From Rohdeia mirabilis (GTDB taxonomy: Bacteria; Planctomycetota; UBA1135; GCA-002686595): a stretch of DNA of 64,000 nucleotides. Every line of letters begins with the position of its first letter. Positions within the stretch are counted from its first letter, which is position 1. The notes below the pieces were generated by a model. The model had not been told where the DNA came from and did no database searches. It saw only the letters and a list, made by a program, of their open reading frames with translations. The stretch spans positions 4,890,744 to 4,954,743 of the forward strand of contig CP036290.1 of assembly GCA_007750655.1 (NCBI GenBank). Direction: 5' to 3'. Below are positions 8,352 through 16,261 of the stretch, piece by piece. Made by a program: the position numbers and the translations under genes.

Positions 8352-9935
8352 TCAGGACTCGGCCCAGCGGCGGTAGGCCGGCTCGTTCTTACGCACGGCG
8401 TCGAGCAGGTCGCGCGTGGCGCGGTCGATCGTGCTCTTGTCCCCGCCCTTGAAGGCTTCCTTGAAAGCGGCGTGAGCCGTTTGGACCGGTTCACAGCCAC
8501 CGTCGAGGATGAACGACACGACCAGACCGGACTGGTTCAGGAGCTTCGAGGTGTCCGCCGCGGCCCGCTCGTCGTCGAGGCTCGGCTCGAGCGGCATGCC
8601 CAGGACGCGGGCGAGAGGATCGAGACCGCCTTCGTTGGTCACGTTCTGGATCGACCACTTGCGCGCCCAATGGGCGTCCGTGCCGGCGCGCGCCGTGGTC
8701 TCCAGGAAGTAGCGATCGACGTAGGACGCGAAGCCGAAGCGCAGCACCGGCGGCAGCTTCTTCTCCTGGTAGAAGGCGTTGAGCGTGGCGTTGTTGACCC
8801 CCGACTTGGCGATTCGTTCACGCGCGTCGGGGCTCGAGTCCAGGGTCTCGACGGCCGAGATGCCATAGGCGAAGCGCGAGAAGTGACGGCCGAAAGAAGC
8901 CCCGTTCTCGTCGTTCAGGTCCCACAGCGCGGCCCCCATCGGCTCGTAGGACTGCTCGCGCGGAAGCCAGTTGAGGTCCGCGAAGAAGGCGCCGCGGACG
9001 CTCGACCAGCCGAAGGCGTCGGTGCCGCCCTGACCGCCGAGGCCACCGGCGAAGGTGTTGTACTGGTCCTGGGTGCGGAAGATCAGAACCTCGACGTCGT
9101 AGGCCGGACGTCCGAAGAAGCGCTCGACGTCGCGTGAGGCGCGCAGCAGGTCCTTGGCGATCTCGTCCGCCGTGGCGCGCGGAAGGGTGGTGCGGATGAC
9201 GAGGAGGTCCTCGTAGGGGATGCGCCACTCGCGACCCGTCAGGCTGTGGTACTCGTCGGCGTCCGCGAGCGAGAGCCATTTCTCGCCGCACTTCCACAGG
9301 CCCTTGGCGATGTTCTCCGCCTGATCAGGAGCGATCCACTCGAGGTCCTGGCGGACCCAGCCCTCGTCGAGCTTCTTCTTCACCTCCGGATCGATCCAGT
9401 TGCCGTCGTCGTCCTTCACGAACCCGCGCTCGAGGAAAGGGATGTCGGCCGGGTCGACCCAACGGCCCTTGTACTCGACGTAGCCCTTGGCCTCGGCCTC
9501 TTCGCGCTCCTTCTCGATGCGGTGCTTGGCGAGCTTCTTCTCGTCGTCCCACCACTTGCCGTCGTAGAACTCGTGTCCGAGCAGCTCGTGGGCGCGGGCG
9601 TTCTCGTCGTCGATCTTGAGGACGGCGTTGAGCACGCGCTTCTGGTACTTCTGCTGCCCGTAGGCCTCGCACCAGTCGTAGAGCTCGAGCAGCTTCGCCA
9701 CGTCGCCCTTGGCCTCCTTGTAGAGGCGATCGAACTCCTTCTTGAGGTCCTTCTCGTCCTCCTGCAGGGCGGGGCTCGTCGCGGTGCGGCCGGGGTCGAG
9801 GGCCGCAGCGCCCGGCTGGCTCACGGCGAAGGCCCCGGTCAGCGAGGCTCCGAGTCCCAGGAGAACGAGGGCCACGGATCCGTGGAAATGGGTCGTCGGG
9901 ACGGCGAGAGCGGAGGGTCGTTCGATTCGGTGCAT
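8352..9935 (-). CDS. large exported protein of unknown function (family A)
   Basis: 527 residues from ATG 9935. The N-terminus contains a signal-type helix (SVALVLLGLGASLTGAFAV). Residues about 60-160 are highly charged and read like repeated short helical units (RLYKEAKGDVAKLLELYDWC, ENARAHELLGHEF). The part after about 220 contains DLLVIRTTLPRATADEIAK, YDVEVLIFRTQDQYNTFAG and FASYVDRYF, resembling gluzincin-like substrate regions, but I see no HExxH. A second protein at 44431-46017 has the same architecture (charged N-terminal half, then a YPTVIYALEPSQRNRFF / LTSYLAHHV region), so they form a small paralogous family. No function is assigned. Confidence 0.75.
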   Translation of the reverse strand: MHRIERPSALAVPTTHFHGSVALVLLGLGASLTGAFAVSQPGAAALDPGRTATSPALQEDEKDLKKEFDRLYKEAKGDVAKLLELYDWCEAYGQQKYQKRVLNAVLKIDDENARAHELLGHEFYDGKWWDDEKKLAKHRIEKEREEAEAKGYVEYKGRWVDPADIPFLERGFVKDDDGNWIDPEVKKKLDEGWVRQDLEWIAPDQAENIAKGLWKCGEKWLSLADADEYHSLTGREWRIPYEDLLVIRTTLPRATADEIAKDLLRASRDVERFFGRPAYDVEVLIFRTQDQYNTFAGGLGGQGGTDAFGWSSVRGAFFADLNWLPREQSYEPMGAALWDLNDENGASFGRHFSRFAYGISAVETLDSSPDARERIAKSGVNNATLNAFYQEKKLPPVLRFGFASYVDRYFLETTARAGTDAHWARKWSIQNVTNEGGLDPLARVLGMPLEPSLDDERAAADTSKLLNQSGLVVSFILDGGCEPVQTAHAAFKEAFKGGDKSTIDRATRDLLDAVRKNEPAYRRWAES

Positions 9936-10241
9936 GTCGATTCGGTGCGTGCGTGCATGGACGGTCGTCCGTGAACGGTGGGATCCGGCTGGCGGACCGA
10001 TCCAGGGGGGGCATGGTACGCCAGTCGCGGCCGCGGGTTGGGGTACGCGAGCCGGGGCCCGGGGAGGCCCGGAACGCGTGGACCACGCTTTGGCGGTTGA
10101 GTCGCGCCCGAGCCTGCTGGATACTCGTCGGCTCGCGTTCGACCGAGGCCTCTCGGCCCCGGTGCGCGAGTCGACCCTGCAACCCCCGATCCAGCGAGCG
10201 GACGGGCCCTCTCGGCCCACACACCGCTCCCTCCAGCCGCC
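9936..10241. other. divergent intergenic region
   Basis: 306 bp between the exported-protein gene (minus) and the cyclophilin gene (plus). It contains the promoter listed at 10097-10125 and otherwise GC-rich sequence without recognisable genes. Confidence 0.4.
10097..10125 (+). promoter_or_regulatory. sigma70-type promoter for the cyclophilin gene
   Basis: TTGAGT at 10097-10102 and GATACT at 10120-10125 are separated by exactly 17 nt, matching the housekeeping -35/-10 layout. The box ends 117 nt before the cyclophilin ATG. Confidence 0.5.
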
Positions 10242-11258
10242 ATGGCGAAGCAACGTCACGCCGCCGCCACCGAAGTCACCGTCGCGCCCCTGGCCGAGGC
10301 GAGTGGGTTCGAGAAGTTCGTCAACACCTACTGGAAGCACGGCATCGTCCTGTTCGTGCTCATCGCGGCCGGGGTCCTGGGGGCGCAGTACATGCAGCAC
10401 CAGGAGAAGTCGAAGACGACCGAGGAGTGGCGCGCGTTCGGCAGCGCCGTGCTCGGTGGATTCGGTGTGGCCACGCCGGTCGTGGACGCCGCCGAACTCG
10501 AACGCCTCGCGGGGGACGCCACGCTCGACTCGGCCCCGTGGGCGCTGATGGCTGCGGCGGCCAAGCACGAGAGCGACATGGAGTACACCGAGGCTCTCGC
10601 GGCCTTGGACCGCGTCGCGCGCGAACACCCGAACCACCTCGTGATGAAGCGCCAGGTGACGATCGGTGACCGCACCGGCACCTACGTGGGCATGATGCGC
10701 GAACGGATCCAGAACCTGTCCGGACTGGCCGAAGTGGCGCCCAGCCTGTTCGGAAACGCCGATCCTGCGCCGGACGCACCGCGCGTTCGACTCGAGACGA
10801 CTGCAGGCTCGATCGTCGTCGCGCTCTATTCCGACCGCGCGCCGAAGCACGTGGAGAACTTCCTCGAGCTGTGCCGCGAAGGCCAGTACGACGGAACCAA
10901 GTTCCACCGCGTGATGGAGGGATTCATGATCCAGGGCGGCGACCGCACGAGCATCGACGGCCCGAAGGAACAGTGGGGCACCGGCGACCCCGGCTACACG
11001 ATCGCGCAGGAATTCAGCGATCTGGCGCACTTCCCGGGCTTCCTCGCCGCGGCGAAGAAGCCGAACGAGGCCGAGAGTGGTGGGAACCAGTTCTACATCA
11101 CGCTCGGCGCGCCGCACCACCTCGACAACGTGCACACGGTCTTCGGCAAAGTGATCGAAGGCATGGACGTGGTGCGCTCGATCGGTTCGGCGCCGAACGA
11201 ACCGGGCTCCGACCGGCCGCTGAACCCGGTCACCGTCACCAAGACCGAGCTGCTGTAG
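10242..11258 (+). CDS. membrane-anchored cyclophilin-type peptidyl-prolyl isomerase
   Basis: 338 residues. One transmembrane helix (HGIVLFVLIAAGVLGAQYM, residues about 32-50) anchors an exported protein. Residues 55-150 form a helical, TPR-like linker (ALMAAAAKHESDMEYTEALA). Residues about 180-338 are a cyclophilin domain: VRLETTAGSIVVALYSDRAP, FHRVMEGFMIQGGD (the catalytic Arg is in FHR), GGNQFYITLGAPHHLDN and VFGKVIEGMDVV. It probably helps fold exported proteins at the outer face of the inner membrane. The promoter at 10097-10125 drives it and the hairpin at 11324-11360 ends it. Confidence 0.9.
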   Translation: MAKQRHAAATEVTVAPLAEASGFEKFVNTYWKHGIVLFVLIAAGVLGAQYMQHQEKSKTTEEWRAFGSAVLGGFGVATPVVDAAELERLAGDATLDSAPWALMAAAAKHESDMEYTEALAALDRVAREHPNHLVMKRQVTIGDRTGTYVGMMRERIQNLSGLAEVAPSLFGNADPAPDAPRVRLETTAGSIVVALYSDRAPKHVENFLELCREGQYDGTKFHRVMEGFMIQGGDRTSIDGPKEQWGTGDPGYTIAQEFSDLAHFPGFLAAAKKPNEAESGGNQFYITLGAPHHLDNVHTVFGKVIEGMDVVRSIGSAPNEPGSDRPLNPVTVTKTELL

Positions 11259-11323
11259 GCCACACGACGGACGACGGGGCGCGAACCTAGGAGTTCGCAT
11301 TCCGAACGGCCGAGGTCGGCACA

Positions 11324-11360
11324 GAACGACGCCGCGAGTCAAGGACTCGCGGCGTCGTTC
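11324..11360. terminator. strong bidirectional hairpin between convergent genes
   Basis: Two perfectly complementary 17-nt arms (11324-11340 and 11344-11360) flank an AAG loop. It lies between the cyclophilin gene (plus) and parB (minus), so it can stop transcription from both sides. There is no long T-run, so the termination mechanism is inferred from position and stability. Confidence 0.7.
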
Positions 11361-11499
11361 GCATTCAGGCTCTCTCTCGCGAGAAGCGGTGGCGGTGGCG
11401 CCCGGTCGTGCCGACGCGCCCATCGGAATCACCAATCGGGCAGTGATCAGCCCCACCAATCAGCAAAGAGAGTTCAGCTCGCGTTAAGGACGTGAGCCT

Positions 11500-12450
11500 T
11501 TAGAGCGCGACGTCAGGCGCGAGACGCTCGATCAACGCCTCGAGCTGCTTGCGGTCGTAGTAGTGGAGCACCACCTGGCCCTCGATCCCCCCGTCCGCCG
11601 TGGAGCGATTGCGGATCTCGACTCGAGTGCCGGTCGCGTTCTTGATGCGCTCTTCGAGGCCGCGGGCCCAGGGCTCCATCGCTCGGGGCGGAGCGTCGTT
11701 GGTCGTCGACGGAGCCGATGTCGGAGCCGGGGACGTCTCGATCGATGCGGAGTCACTGGTCCCGACCTTGGCGTCCTTGACCCGCCGCTCGACCTCGCGG
11801 ACGGATAGACCCTCGCGCTCGATGGCGCGGGCCAACTCGAGCCGTTGCTCTCCGGCCGGCAAGGCCAGGAGGGCCCTTGCATGCCCCATGGAGATCCGAC
11901 TCGCCGAGACGGCCACTTGGATGGCGTCCTCGAGGTCCAAGAGCCGGACGTGGTTCGCCACCGTCGCGCGCTGAAGCCCCACCCTGCGGGCCACTTCGTC
12001 CTGGGTGAGACCCAGCCGGTCCAGCATGGACTGGTACCCGAGGGCGCGTTCAATCGGATCGAGATCGCGCCGTTGGAGGTTCTCCACCATGGCCAACTCG
12101 AGCATGTCGTCGTCCGACACGCCCTCGCGGACGACGGCGGGAATCGCCGTGAGTCCGGCGAGGCGCGCTGCACGCCAACGGCGCTCGCCCGAGACGAGCT
12201 CGAAGCCGTTCTCGCTCGGGCGCACGACCACGGGCTGCAAGATCCCGTGGTTCTGGATGCTCGCACGCAACTCCTGTAGGCCGTTGGGGTCGAAGACCTG
12301 CCTCGGCTGGAAGGGATTGGGGCGGATCTCGTCGAGCTCGATCTCACTCCGAGATCCAATGGGCTCCTGGTGAGCCGGGCTGCTGGGCTGGACCCCACTG
12401 GGGCGGTTGCCGAGTAGGGAGCCGAGGCCGCGTCCGAGGCGCTTTTCCAT
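11500..12450 (-). CDS. parB: chromosome-partitioning protein ParB
   Basis: 316 residues from ATG 12450. It starts with the ParB/Spo0J leader (KRLGRGLGSLLGN). The N-terminal CTPase domain is seen in IRPNPFQPRQVF and SGERRWRAARLAGL (the GERRxRA CTP-binding motif). The DNA-binding helix-turn-helix is LTQDEVARRVGLQRATVANH, and a C-terminal dimerisation domain ends the protein after a low-complexity linker at about 225-255. ParB loads at parS as a CTP-gated clamp and recruits SMC. Three perfect parS palindromes lie within 1 kb upstream of its start, and one is in its own promoter region (12507), which allows autoregulation. The partner ParA gene is not adjacent; a ParA lies at 61234. Confidence 0.95.
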   Translation of the reverse strand: MEKRLGRGLGSLLGNRPSGVQPSSPAHQEPIGSRSEIELDEIRPNPFQPRQVFDPNGLQELRASIQNHGILQPVVVRPSENGFELVSGERRWRAARLAGLTAIPAVVREGVSDDDMLELAMVENLQRRDLDPIERALGYQSMLDRLGLTQDEVARRVGLQRATVANHVRLLDLEDAIQVAVSASRISMGHARALLALPAGEQRLELARAIEREGLSVREVERRVKDAKVGTSDSASIETSPAPTSAPSTTNDAPPRAMEPWARGLEERIKNATGTRVEIRNRSTADGGIEGQVVLHYYDRKQLEALIERLAPDVAL

Positions 12451-12506
12451 GTTCGATTGAGTGGTGGTGAGATGGTCCTTCTCGGGGGAGACGGGAGAAC
12501 GAGCAG

Positions 12507-12522
12507 TGTTCCACGTGGAACA
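12507..12522. promoter_or_regulatory. parS site 1
   Basis: Perfect 16-bp palindrome TGTTCCACGTGGAACA, one conservative variant of the parS consensus TGTTTCACGTGAAACA. It is 57 bp upstream of the parB start. Confidence 0.92.
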
Positions 12523-12533
12523 TCTCTCTAGGA

Positions 12534-12549
12534 TGCTCCACGTTGAGCG
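12534..12549. promoter_or_regulatory. degenerate parS-like half-match
   Basis: TGCTCCACGTTGAGCG matches the local parS sequence at 12 of 16 positions and sits 11 bp from site 1. It may be a decayed or weak ParB site. Confidence 0.4.
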
Positions 12550-12579
12550 GGTCCCGCGAGAGACTCCCGACACCACCCC

Positions 12580-13218
12580 ATGGTGCCTCCGAGACCCACG
12601 ATCCGAGCCGACCTGGCCCTGCTTTCGGGAGCGTGGACGAGTTGGTCTCGCACCCCGGCAGTATGGACACTCGGCTTCGTCCTCGCCGCCACGCCCGCCC
12701 TCCTCAGTGCCATGACGGACGCGGGAGCGCTGGCCCAACGGGACGGGGTGGAGTCGACCTCGATGGATGACCTGACCTGGCTCGCGTGCGTGTCAGGAAT
12801 TCTGATGTGCTTCTCGTGGCTTGCTCGATCGAGCGGGTTCACCTCGACCCGAGCGGCGATGGAGTCCTGGCGAGCGACCGCCACCCTCCTCGTGGGCACG
12901 TGCCTCGCGGGCCTCACTCTTGTCCAAGCAGGCGCCTTGATCACAGGTCAGTTCCCGAGCGACACCGCGCTGCGGAGCGCCTTCCACCTCCCTGCGCTGG
13001 CACTGGCCGTGCACCGCTGGCTGCCCATCGCGATCCCCCGCACGTACCCCGCTCTCGGCCTGGTTTGGCTTGCGCCGGCCGCTCTGCCTGCGGATTCGAG
13101 CGGAGCGGCCGATATCGTCGCGTCGCTGATCGACCCCCGCTCTTCCTCCTTGGAGGGGTGGTGGATCGTGGGAGGCCTCCTTCTGCTAGGGCTTCCTCCC
13201 CGACGGCACGGCCGCTGA
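12580..13218 (+). CDS. hypothetical multi-pass membrane protein between parS sites
   Basis: 212 residues. Hydrophobic stretches at about 28-45 (AVWTLGFVLAATPALLSA), 67-82 (LTWLACVSGILMCFSW), 102-122 (ATLLVGTCLAGLTLVQAGAL), 135-150 and 190-205 (WWIVGGLLLLGLP) predict about five helices. It diverges from parB, and ParB sites flank both ends (12507 and 13239). No family is recognised. The codon pattern looks coding and no conflicting frame is better. The ATG lies 130 bp from the parB start, so the promoter region is shared. Confidence 0.6.
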   Translation: MVPPRPTIRADLALLSGAWTSWSRTPAVWTLGFVLAATPALLSAMTDAGALAQRDGVESTSMDDLTWLACVSGILMCFSWLARSSGFTSTRAAMESWRATATLLVGTCLAGLTLVQAGALITGQFPSDTALRSAFHLPALALAVHRWLPIAIPRTYPALGLVWLAPAALPADSSGAADIVASLIDPRSSSLEGWWIVGGLLLLGLPPRRHGR

Positions 13219-13238
13219 GGCGGAAGCAGCAGACCAAG

Positions 13239-13254
13239 TGTTCCACGTGGAACA
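13239..13254. promoter_or_regulatory. parS site 2
   Basis: Perfect TGTTCCACGTGGAACA, extended to an 18-bp palindrome by flanking G/C. It starts 20 bp after the membrane-protein stop. Confidence 0.92.
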
Positions 13255-13393
13255 CACTCGATCGTGCCGGTCTACCTTCGGAAGCTCGATCCAACCAGGG
13301 ATCCCTGCCCACTCGAGCACCAACCTGGAACTGGGCCGCTCCTTGGACACCGGTCCTGCCGGCCGTCGACTCAGTGAACGCCGCATCCGCGCG

Positions 13394-13409
13394 TGTTCCA
13401 CGTGGAACA
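13394..13409. promoter_or_regulatory. parS site 3
   Basis: Perfect TGTTCCACGTGGAACA, 139 bp from site 2 in non-coding sequence. Confidence 0.92.
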
Positions 13410-14049
13410 TCCCGTGCCGCGAGGGCTGAGATTGCCGTCCACCCCCAGACTCGAGCGACTGCCACCAAGACGCCATGTTCGCCAAGCGGCAGCCGCAGGG
13501 CAGAACCGTGCACGGGCAGCTGCACCGAACGCCCAAGATCCACCCCCGCTCGAAGGACTGCCGATGGGGCACCACCGATCGCACCGCTGTGGCTGACGAC
13601 GATGCCCCAGCAACGAGGCACGTTGCTTCCCGTGGACGCGCCCCCATCAGGCCCGAGTGCGGACCCGCTCACCAACCGAGCGCCCAACTTCAGGCCCGGC
13701 GAGGACTCGAGAGCCTACCACCCGCCCGCGTCGAACCCGGGGAGCCAACACGCACCCGCAAATCACTCCGATCCACGCCTGAATCCACACTTCTCAACAA
13801 CGATCGAACGCGGCAAAGGACCCAGCACTCACTACCAAACGAATGCAGGGTTCACCCTCGCAGTAGACCGCAATAGACCCCGTAGGGCCCCACACGTCTC
13901 CCCAGGCCACGCCCCGCGCATGGGCCCTCGACGTGCCACCCAACGCCTTCCCCACCAGTTCTCCACAACGACCTCACCGCCCCTCCGCAGCGAATCACGG
14001 CGGTCCCCTCAAGAGCTGGCTTCGAGGCACCCGAAGGGGCTGCGGTCCG

Positions 14050-14934
14050 GTGCACCCAGCACCTCCCCGATTCCCACGTGGCCCGCGCTTCTCGCGCGAC
14101 CTCCCGGAGGCCGTCATTTCGAGCGAACGCTGTCTGGAGACCTACCTCCAGGAGATCAACGAAGTCCCCCTTCTCACCCCCGAAGAGGAGAAGGAGCTCG
14201 GACGACGCATCCAGACCGGTGACCTGGAAGCGCGCGAACGCATGATTCGCGCCAATCTGCGGCTCGTCGTCTCGATCGCGAAGATGTACTCCGATCGCGG
14301 CCTTGCACTGCAGGACCTCATCGCCGAGGGCAACATCGGATTGATGAAGGCGGCCGAGAAGTTCGACCCGGCCGCAGGATGTCGCTTTTCGACCTATGGC
14401 TCGTGGTGGATCAAACAATCGATCCGCCGCGCCCTGACCAATACGGTGCCGTCCGTGCGTGTCCCGGGCTACATGAGCGAAATGGTGTCCAAGTGGCGGA
14501 GCGTCTCGAACGAACTCAGCTACAAACTCGGCCGCACCCCGAACGTGGCCGAAGTCGCCAACGAACTGGGCATTCCGGAGGAGACCTGGGCCGTTCTGCG
14601 TCAAACCATCGAGACCTCCAGCATGGGACCTCAGGTCTCGCTGGACGCCCTCACGCAGAACCAGGACGTGGTCGAGGACCCGCGCAGCGAGAGCCCCGAC
14701 GAGACCATCGCCCACGCCGACCTGTTGACCAAGATCGGTGACCTCATGGGCGCCATCGACGAGCGCGAGGCGACCATCCTGCGCCTGCGCTACGGCCTCG
14801 AGGAAGGCAGCGAACCGAAGACGCTCAAGGAGATCGGCAAGATCGTCGGCCTCACCCGCGAGCGCGTGCGGCAGATCGAACGCGAGGTGCTGAAGCGGCT
14901 CCAGCGCGTCATCGACGGCGACGAAGCGGCCTGA
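14050..14934 (+). CDS. primary-type sigma-70 factor (RpoD/SigA-like)
   Basis: The conserved protein (273 residues from 14116) contains sigma regions 1.2 (LETYLQEINEVPLLTPEEE), 2 (RMIRANLRLVVSIAK, LIAEGNIGLMKAAEKFDP, FSTYGSWWIKQSI), 3 and 4 (ATILRLRYGLEEG, LTRERVRQIEREVLKRL). It lacks a long region 1.1, as in group 2 or planctomycete SigA proteins. The start is uncertain. The only standard start nearby is GTG 14050, which adds 22 Pro/Arg-rich residues and has a poorly spaced purine run. Conserved sequence begins at 14116, where an ATT codon lies 5 nt after a good GGAGG (14106-14110). I give the GTG coordinate as conservative. Confidence 0.85.
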   Translation: MHPAPPRFPRGPRFSRDLPEAVISSERCLETYLQEINEVPLLTPEEEKELGRRIQTGDLEARERMIRANLRLVVSIAKMYSDRGLALQDLIAEGNIGLMKAAEKFDPAAGCRFSTYGSWWIKQSIRRALTNTVPSVRVPGYMSEMVSKWRSVSNELSYKLGRTPNVAEVANELGIPEETWAVLRQTIETSSMGPQVSLDALTQNQDVVEDPRSESPDETIAHADLLTKIGDLMGAIDEREATILRLRYGLEEGSEPKTLKEIGKIVGLTRERVRQIEREVLKRLQRVIDGDEAA

Positions 14935-15106
14935 GGACCTCGTCCCCGACGTCCCAACGCGAATCCCGTACACTCAGGGGCCGTTCGGACCGCAGCCGCG
15001 GCTCCAGACCCATCCGATCACGCCCCCCGATGTTCCAACTCGAGATCTACTGCCGCCGGACGCTGAACACGATCCCGCCACGCGCGGTCGTCGGCCGACG
15101 TCCGTC

Positions 15107-15157
15107 CGCGAATGAGCCTGTCGAACCGCCCCTGGGCCGTCGACAGGCTCATTCGCG
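15107..15157 (+). repeat. perfect 18-bp inverted repeat in the ABC operon leader
   Basis: Arms 15107-15124 and 15140-15157 are exact reverse complements around a 15-nt loop. It ends 45 nt before the binding-protein ATG, so in the mRNA it would fold as a long stable hairpin. It could be an attenuator, an RNA-stability element or a protein-binding site. It matches no riboswitch class I know (no TPP-type CTGAGA, for example). Confidence 0.75.
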
Positions 15158-15202
15158 TTCAGGCGCCGTTCAGCCGCGCCTCCACGACCGGAGGAGCGAC
15201 CG

Positions 15203-16261
15203 ATGAAGCGCAAGGTCCTCTTGGGCGCCATCCTGTGGACGCTCCTGATCACGCTCGGCCACGTCCAACTGAACGTGGGCTGGGCCCGACTCGCGGACGA
15301 GATGCGCATCCTCGTCGGAGGTGAACGGCAGGAGCTCGTCGTGGGCTTCCTGCCGGTGACGTGACACCTCACCTGCCCGGTCACCAGTTGGGTGACCGAA
15401 CACTCCGACGAAGGCACGCTCTTCCGCTCCCGCAAGTTCACGGACTGGCCGACGGTCAAGGAGGCCCTCGTCTCCAAGGAGGTCGGCGGCGTCTTCATCC
15501 TCGCGCCGATGGCGATGCAGCTCGTGGCCGACGGCGTTCCGATCAAGGTCGTCTACCTGGGGCACCGTGACGGAACCGCCCTCGTGGTCGGCGCCGACTC
15601 CGACATCCACGACTTCACCGACCTGCGCGGCAAGACCCTCGCGATCCCCAGTCGGTACGCCAACCAGAACGTCCTCATCCACCGGATGCTGCGCAGCCAC
15701 GGCATGGCTCCGGACGCGATCGACATCCGCGAGCTCCCCCCGCCCGAGCACCCGACGGCCCTGCAGTCCGGCTCGATCGACGCCTACATCGTGGGCGAGC
15801 CGTTCGCGGCCAAGGCCGAGGTGGACGGTTTCGGCCGCGTCCTCTACCACACGAAGGACATCTGGCCGGAGTTCATCAGCTGCGTCCTCGTCGTCCGCGA
15901 CGACCTGATCGAGAACCGTCGCGAGCTGATCCAGGAGCTCGTGGACGGCATCGCCCGCTCGGGCAAGTGGCTCGACGAGGACATGGCGCACCGCATGGAC
16001 GCCGCCGAGGTCACGGCCGAGCACTTCTACTTCCAGCCGCCCGACCTGCTGAAGCACGTGCTCAGCAAGCCCGTCGACCGGGTCCGCTACACGAACCTAA
16101 CGCCCCTGCGCGACGACTTCGACGAGATCATGGAGCTCGCCTTCGACATCGGTGTGCTCAGCCGTCGCGTCGCCTTCGAGGAGTACGCGGACGACTCGTT
16201 CGCGGCCGCCGCCGAGGGCAAGACCTGGGACATCGACAAGCTGGCGCGGGAGGTGGACTGA
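15203..16261 (+). CDS. NrtA/SsuA-like ABC substrate-binding protein, candidate selenoprotein (UGA at codon 54)
   Basis: The frame opens at ATG 15203, 7 nt after a GGAGGA Shine-Dalgarno. It encodes a signal/anchor helix (KVLLGAILWTLLITLGHV) and the first beta-strand of a periplasmic binding protein (ELVVGFLPVT). It then meets TGA at 15362-15364 and continues in the same frame (HLTCPVTSWVTEHSDEG) for 298 more codons. The rest is a typical type II binding protein: TVKEALVSKEVGGVFILAP, DFTDLRGKTLAIPSRYANQN, GSIDAYIVGEPFAAKAE and ISCVLVVRDDLIE, ending with a C-terminal helix. With the UGA read as selenocysteine the product is 352 residues, with Sec54 in a U-x3-C motif (UHLTC). A SECIS-like hairpin follows at once (15378-15398). 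The stop overlaps the permease ATG. The alternative is a nonsense mutation, but the flanking frame shows no other decay. Confidence 0.75.
15362..15398 (+). promoter_or_regulatory. UGA codon and bacterial SECIS-like hairpin
   Basis: UGA at 15362-15364. An 8-bp perfect stem (15378-15385 with 15391-15398) closes a 5-nt loop AGTTG. The loop begins 21 nt after the UGA, and G is the second loop base. Both agree with the published bacterial SECIS model (loop 16-37 nt downstream, a G in the first two loop positions). The stem lies in coding sequence, as bacterial SECIS elements do. Confidence 0.65.

Larger units (their letters stand above)
13219..14049. other. long intergenic region with two parS sites
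   Basis: About 830 bp without a convincing gene. It holds two parS sites (13239 and 13394). From about 13750 to 13880 it becomes markedly less GC-rich than its surroundings. Weak DnaA-box-like matches occur at 13781 (GAATCCACA) and 13959 (TTCTCCACA). The region presumably also carries the promoter of the sigma-factor gene. It is a second, weaker candidate for origin-related function. Confidence 0.5.

Noticed and set aside
13781..13967. Alternative oriC in the parS intergenic region
   Set aside because: Only two weak DnaA-box matches are seen; the right-edge cluster is stronger. It should still be kept in mind.
15203..15364. Binding-protein gene as a simple pseudogene or truncated peptide
   Set aside because: The reading frame continues without other damage, the downstream permease and ATPase are intact and coupled, and a SECIS-like hairpin is correctly placed. 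A nonsense mutation remains possible but is the weaker reading.
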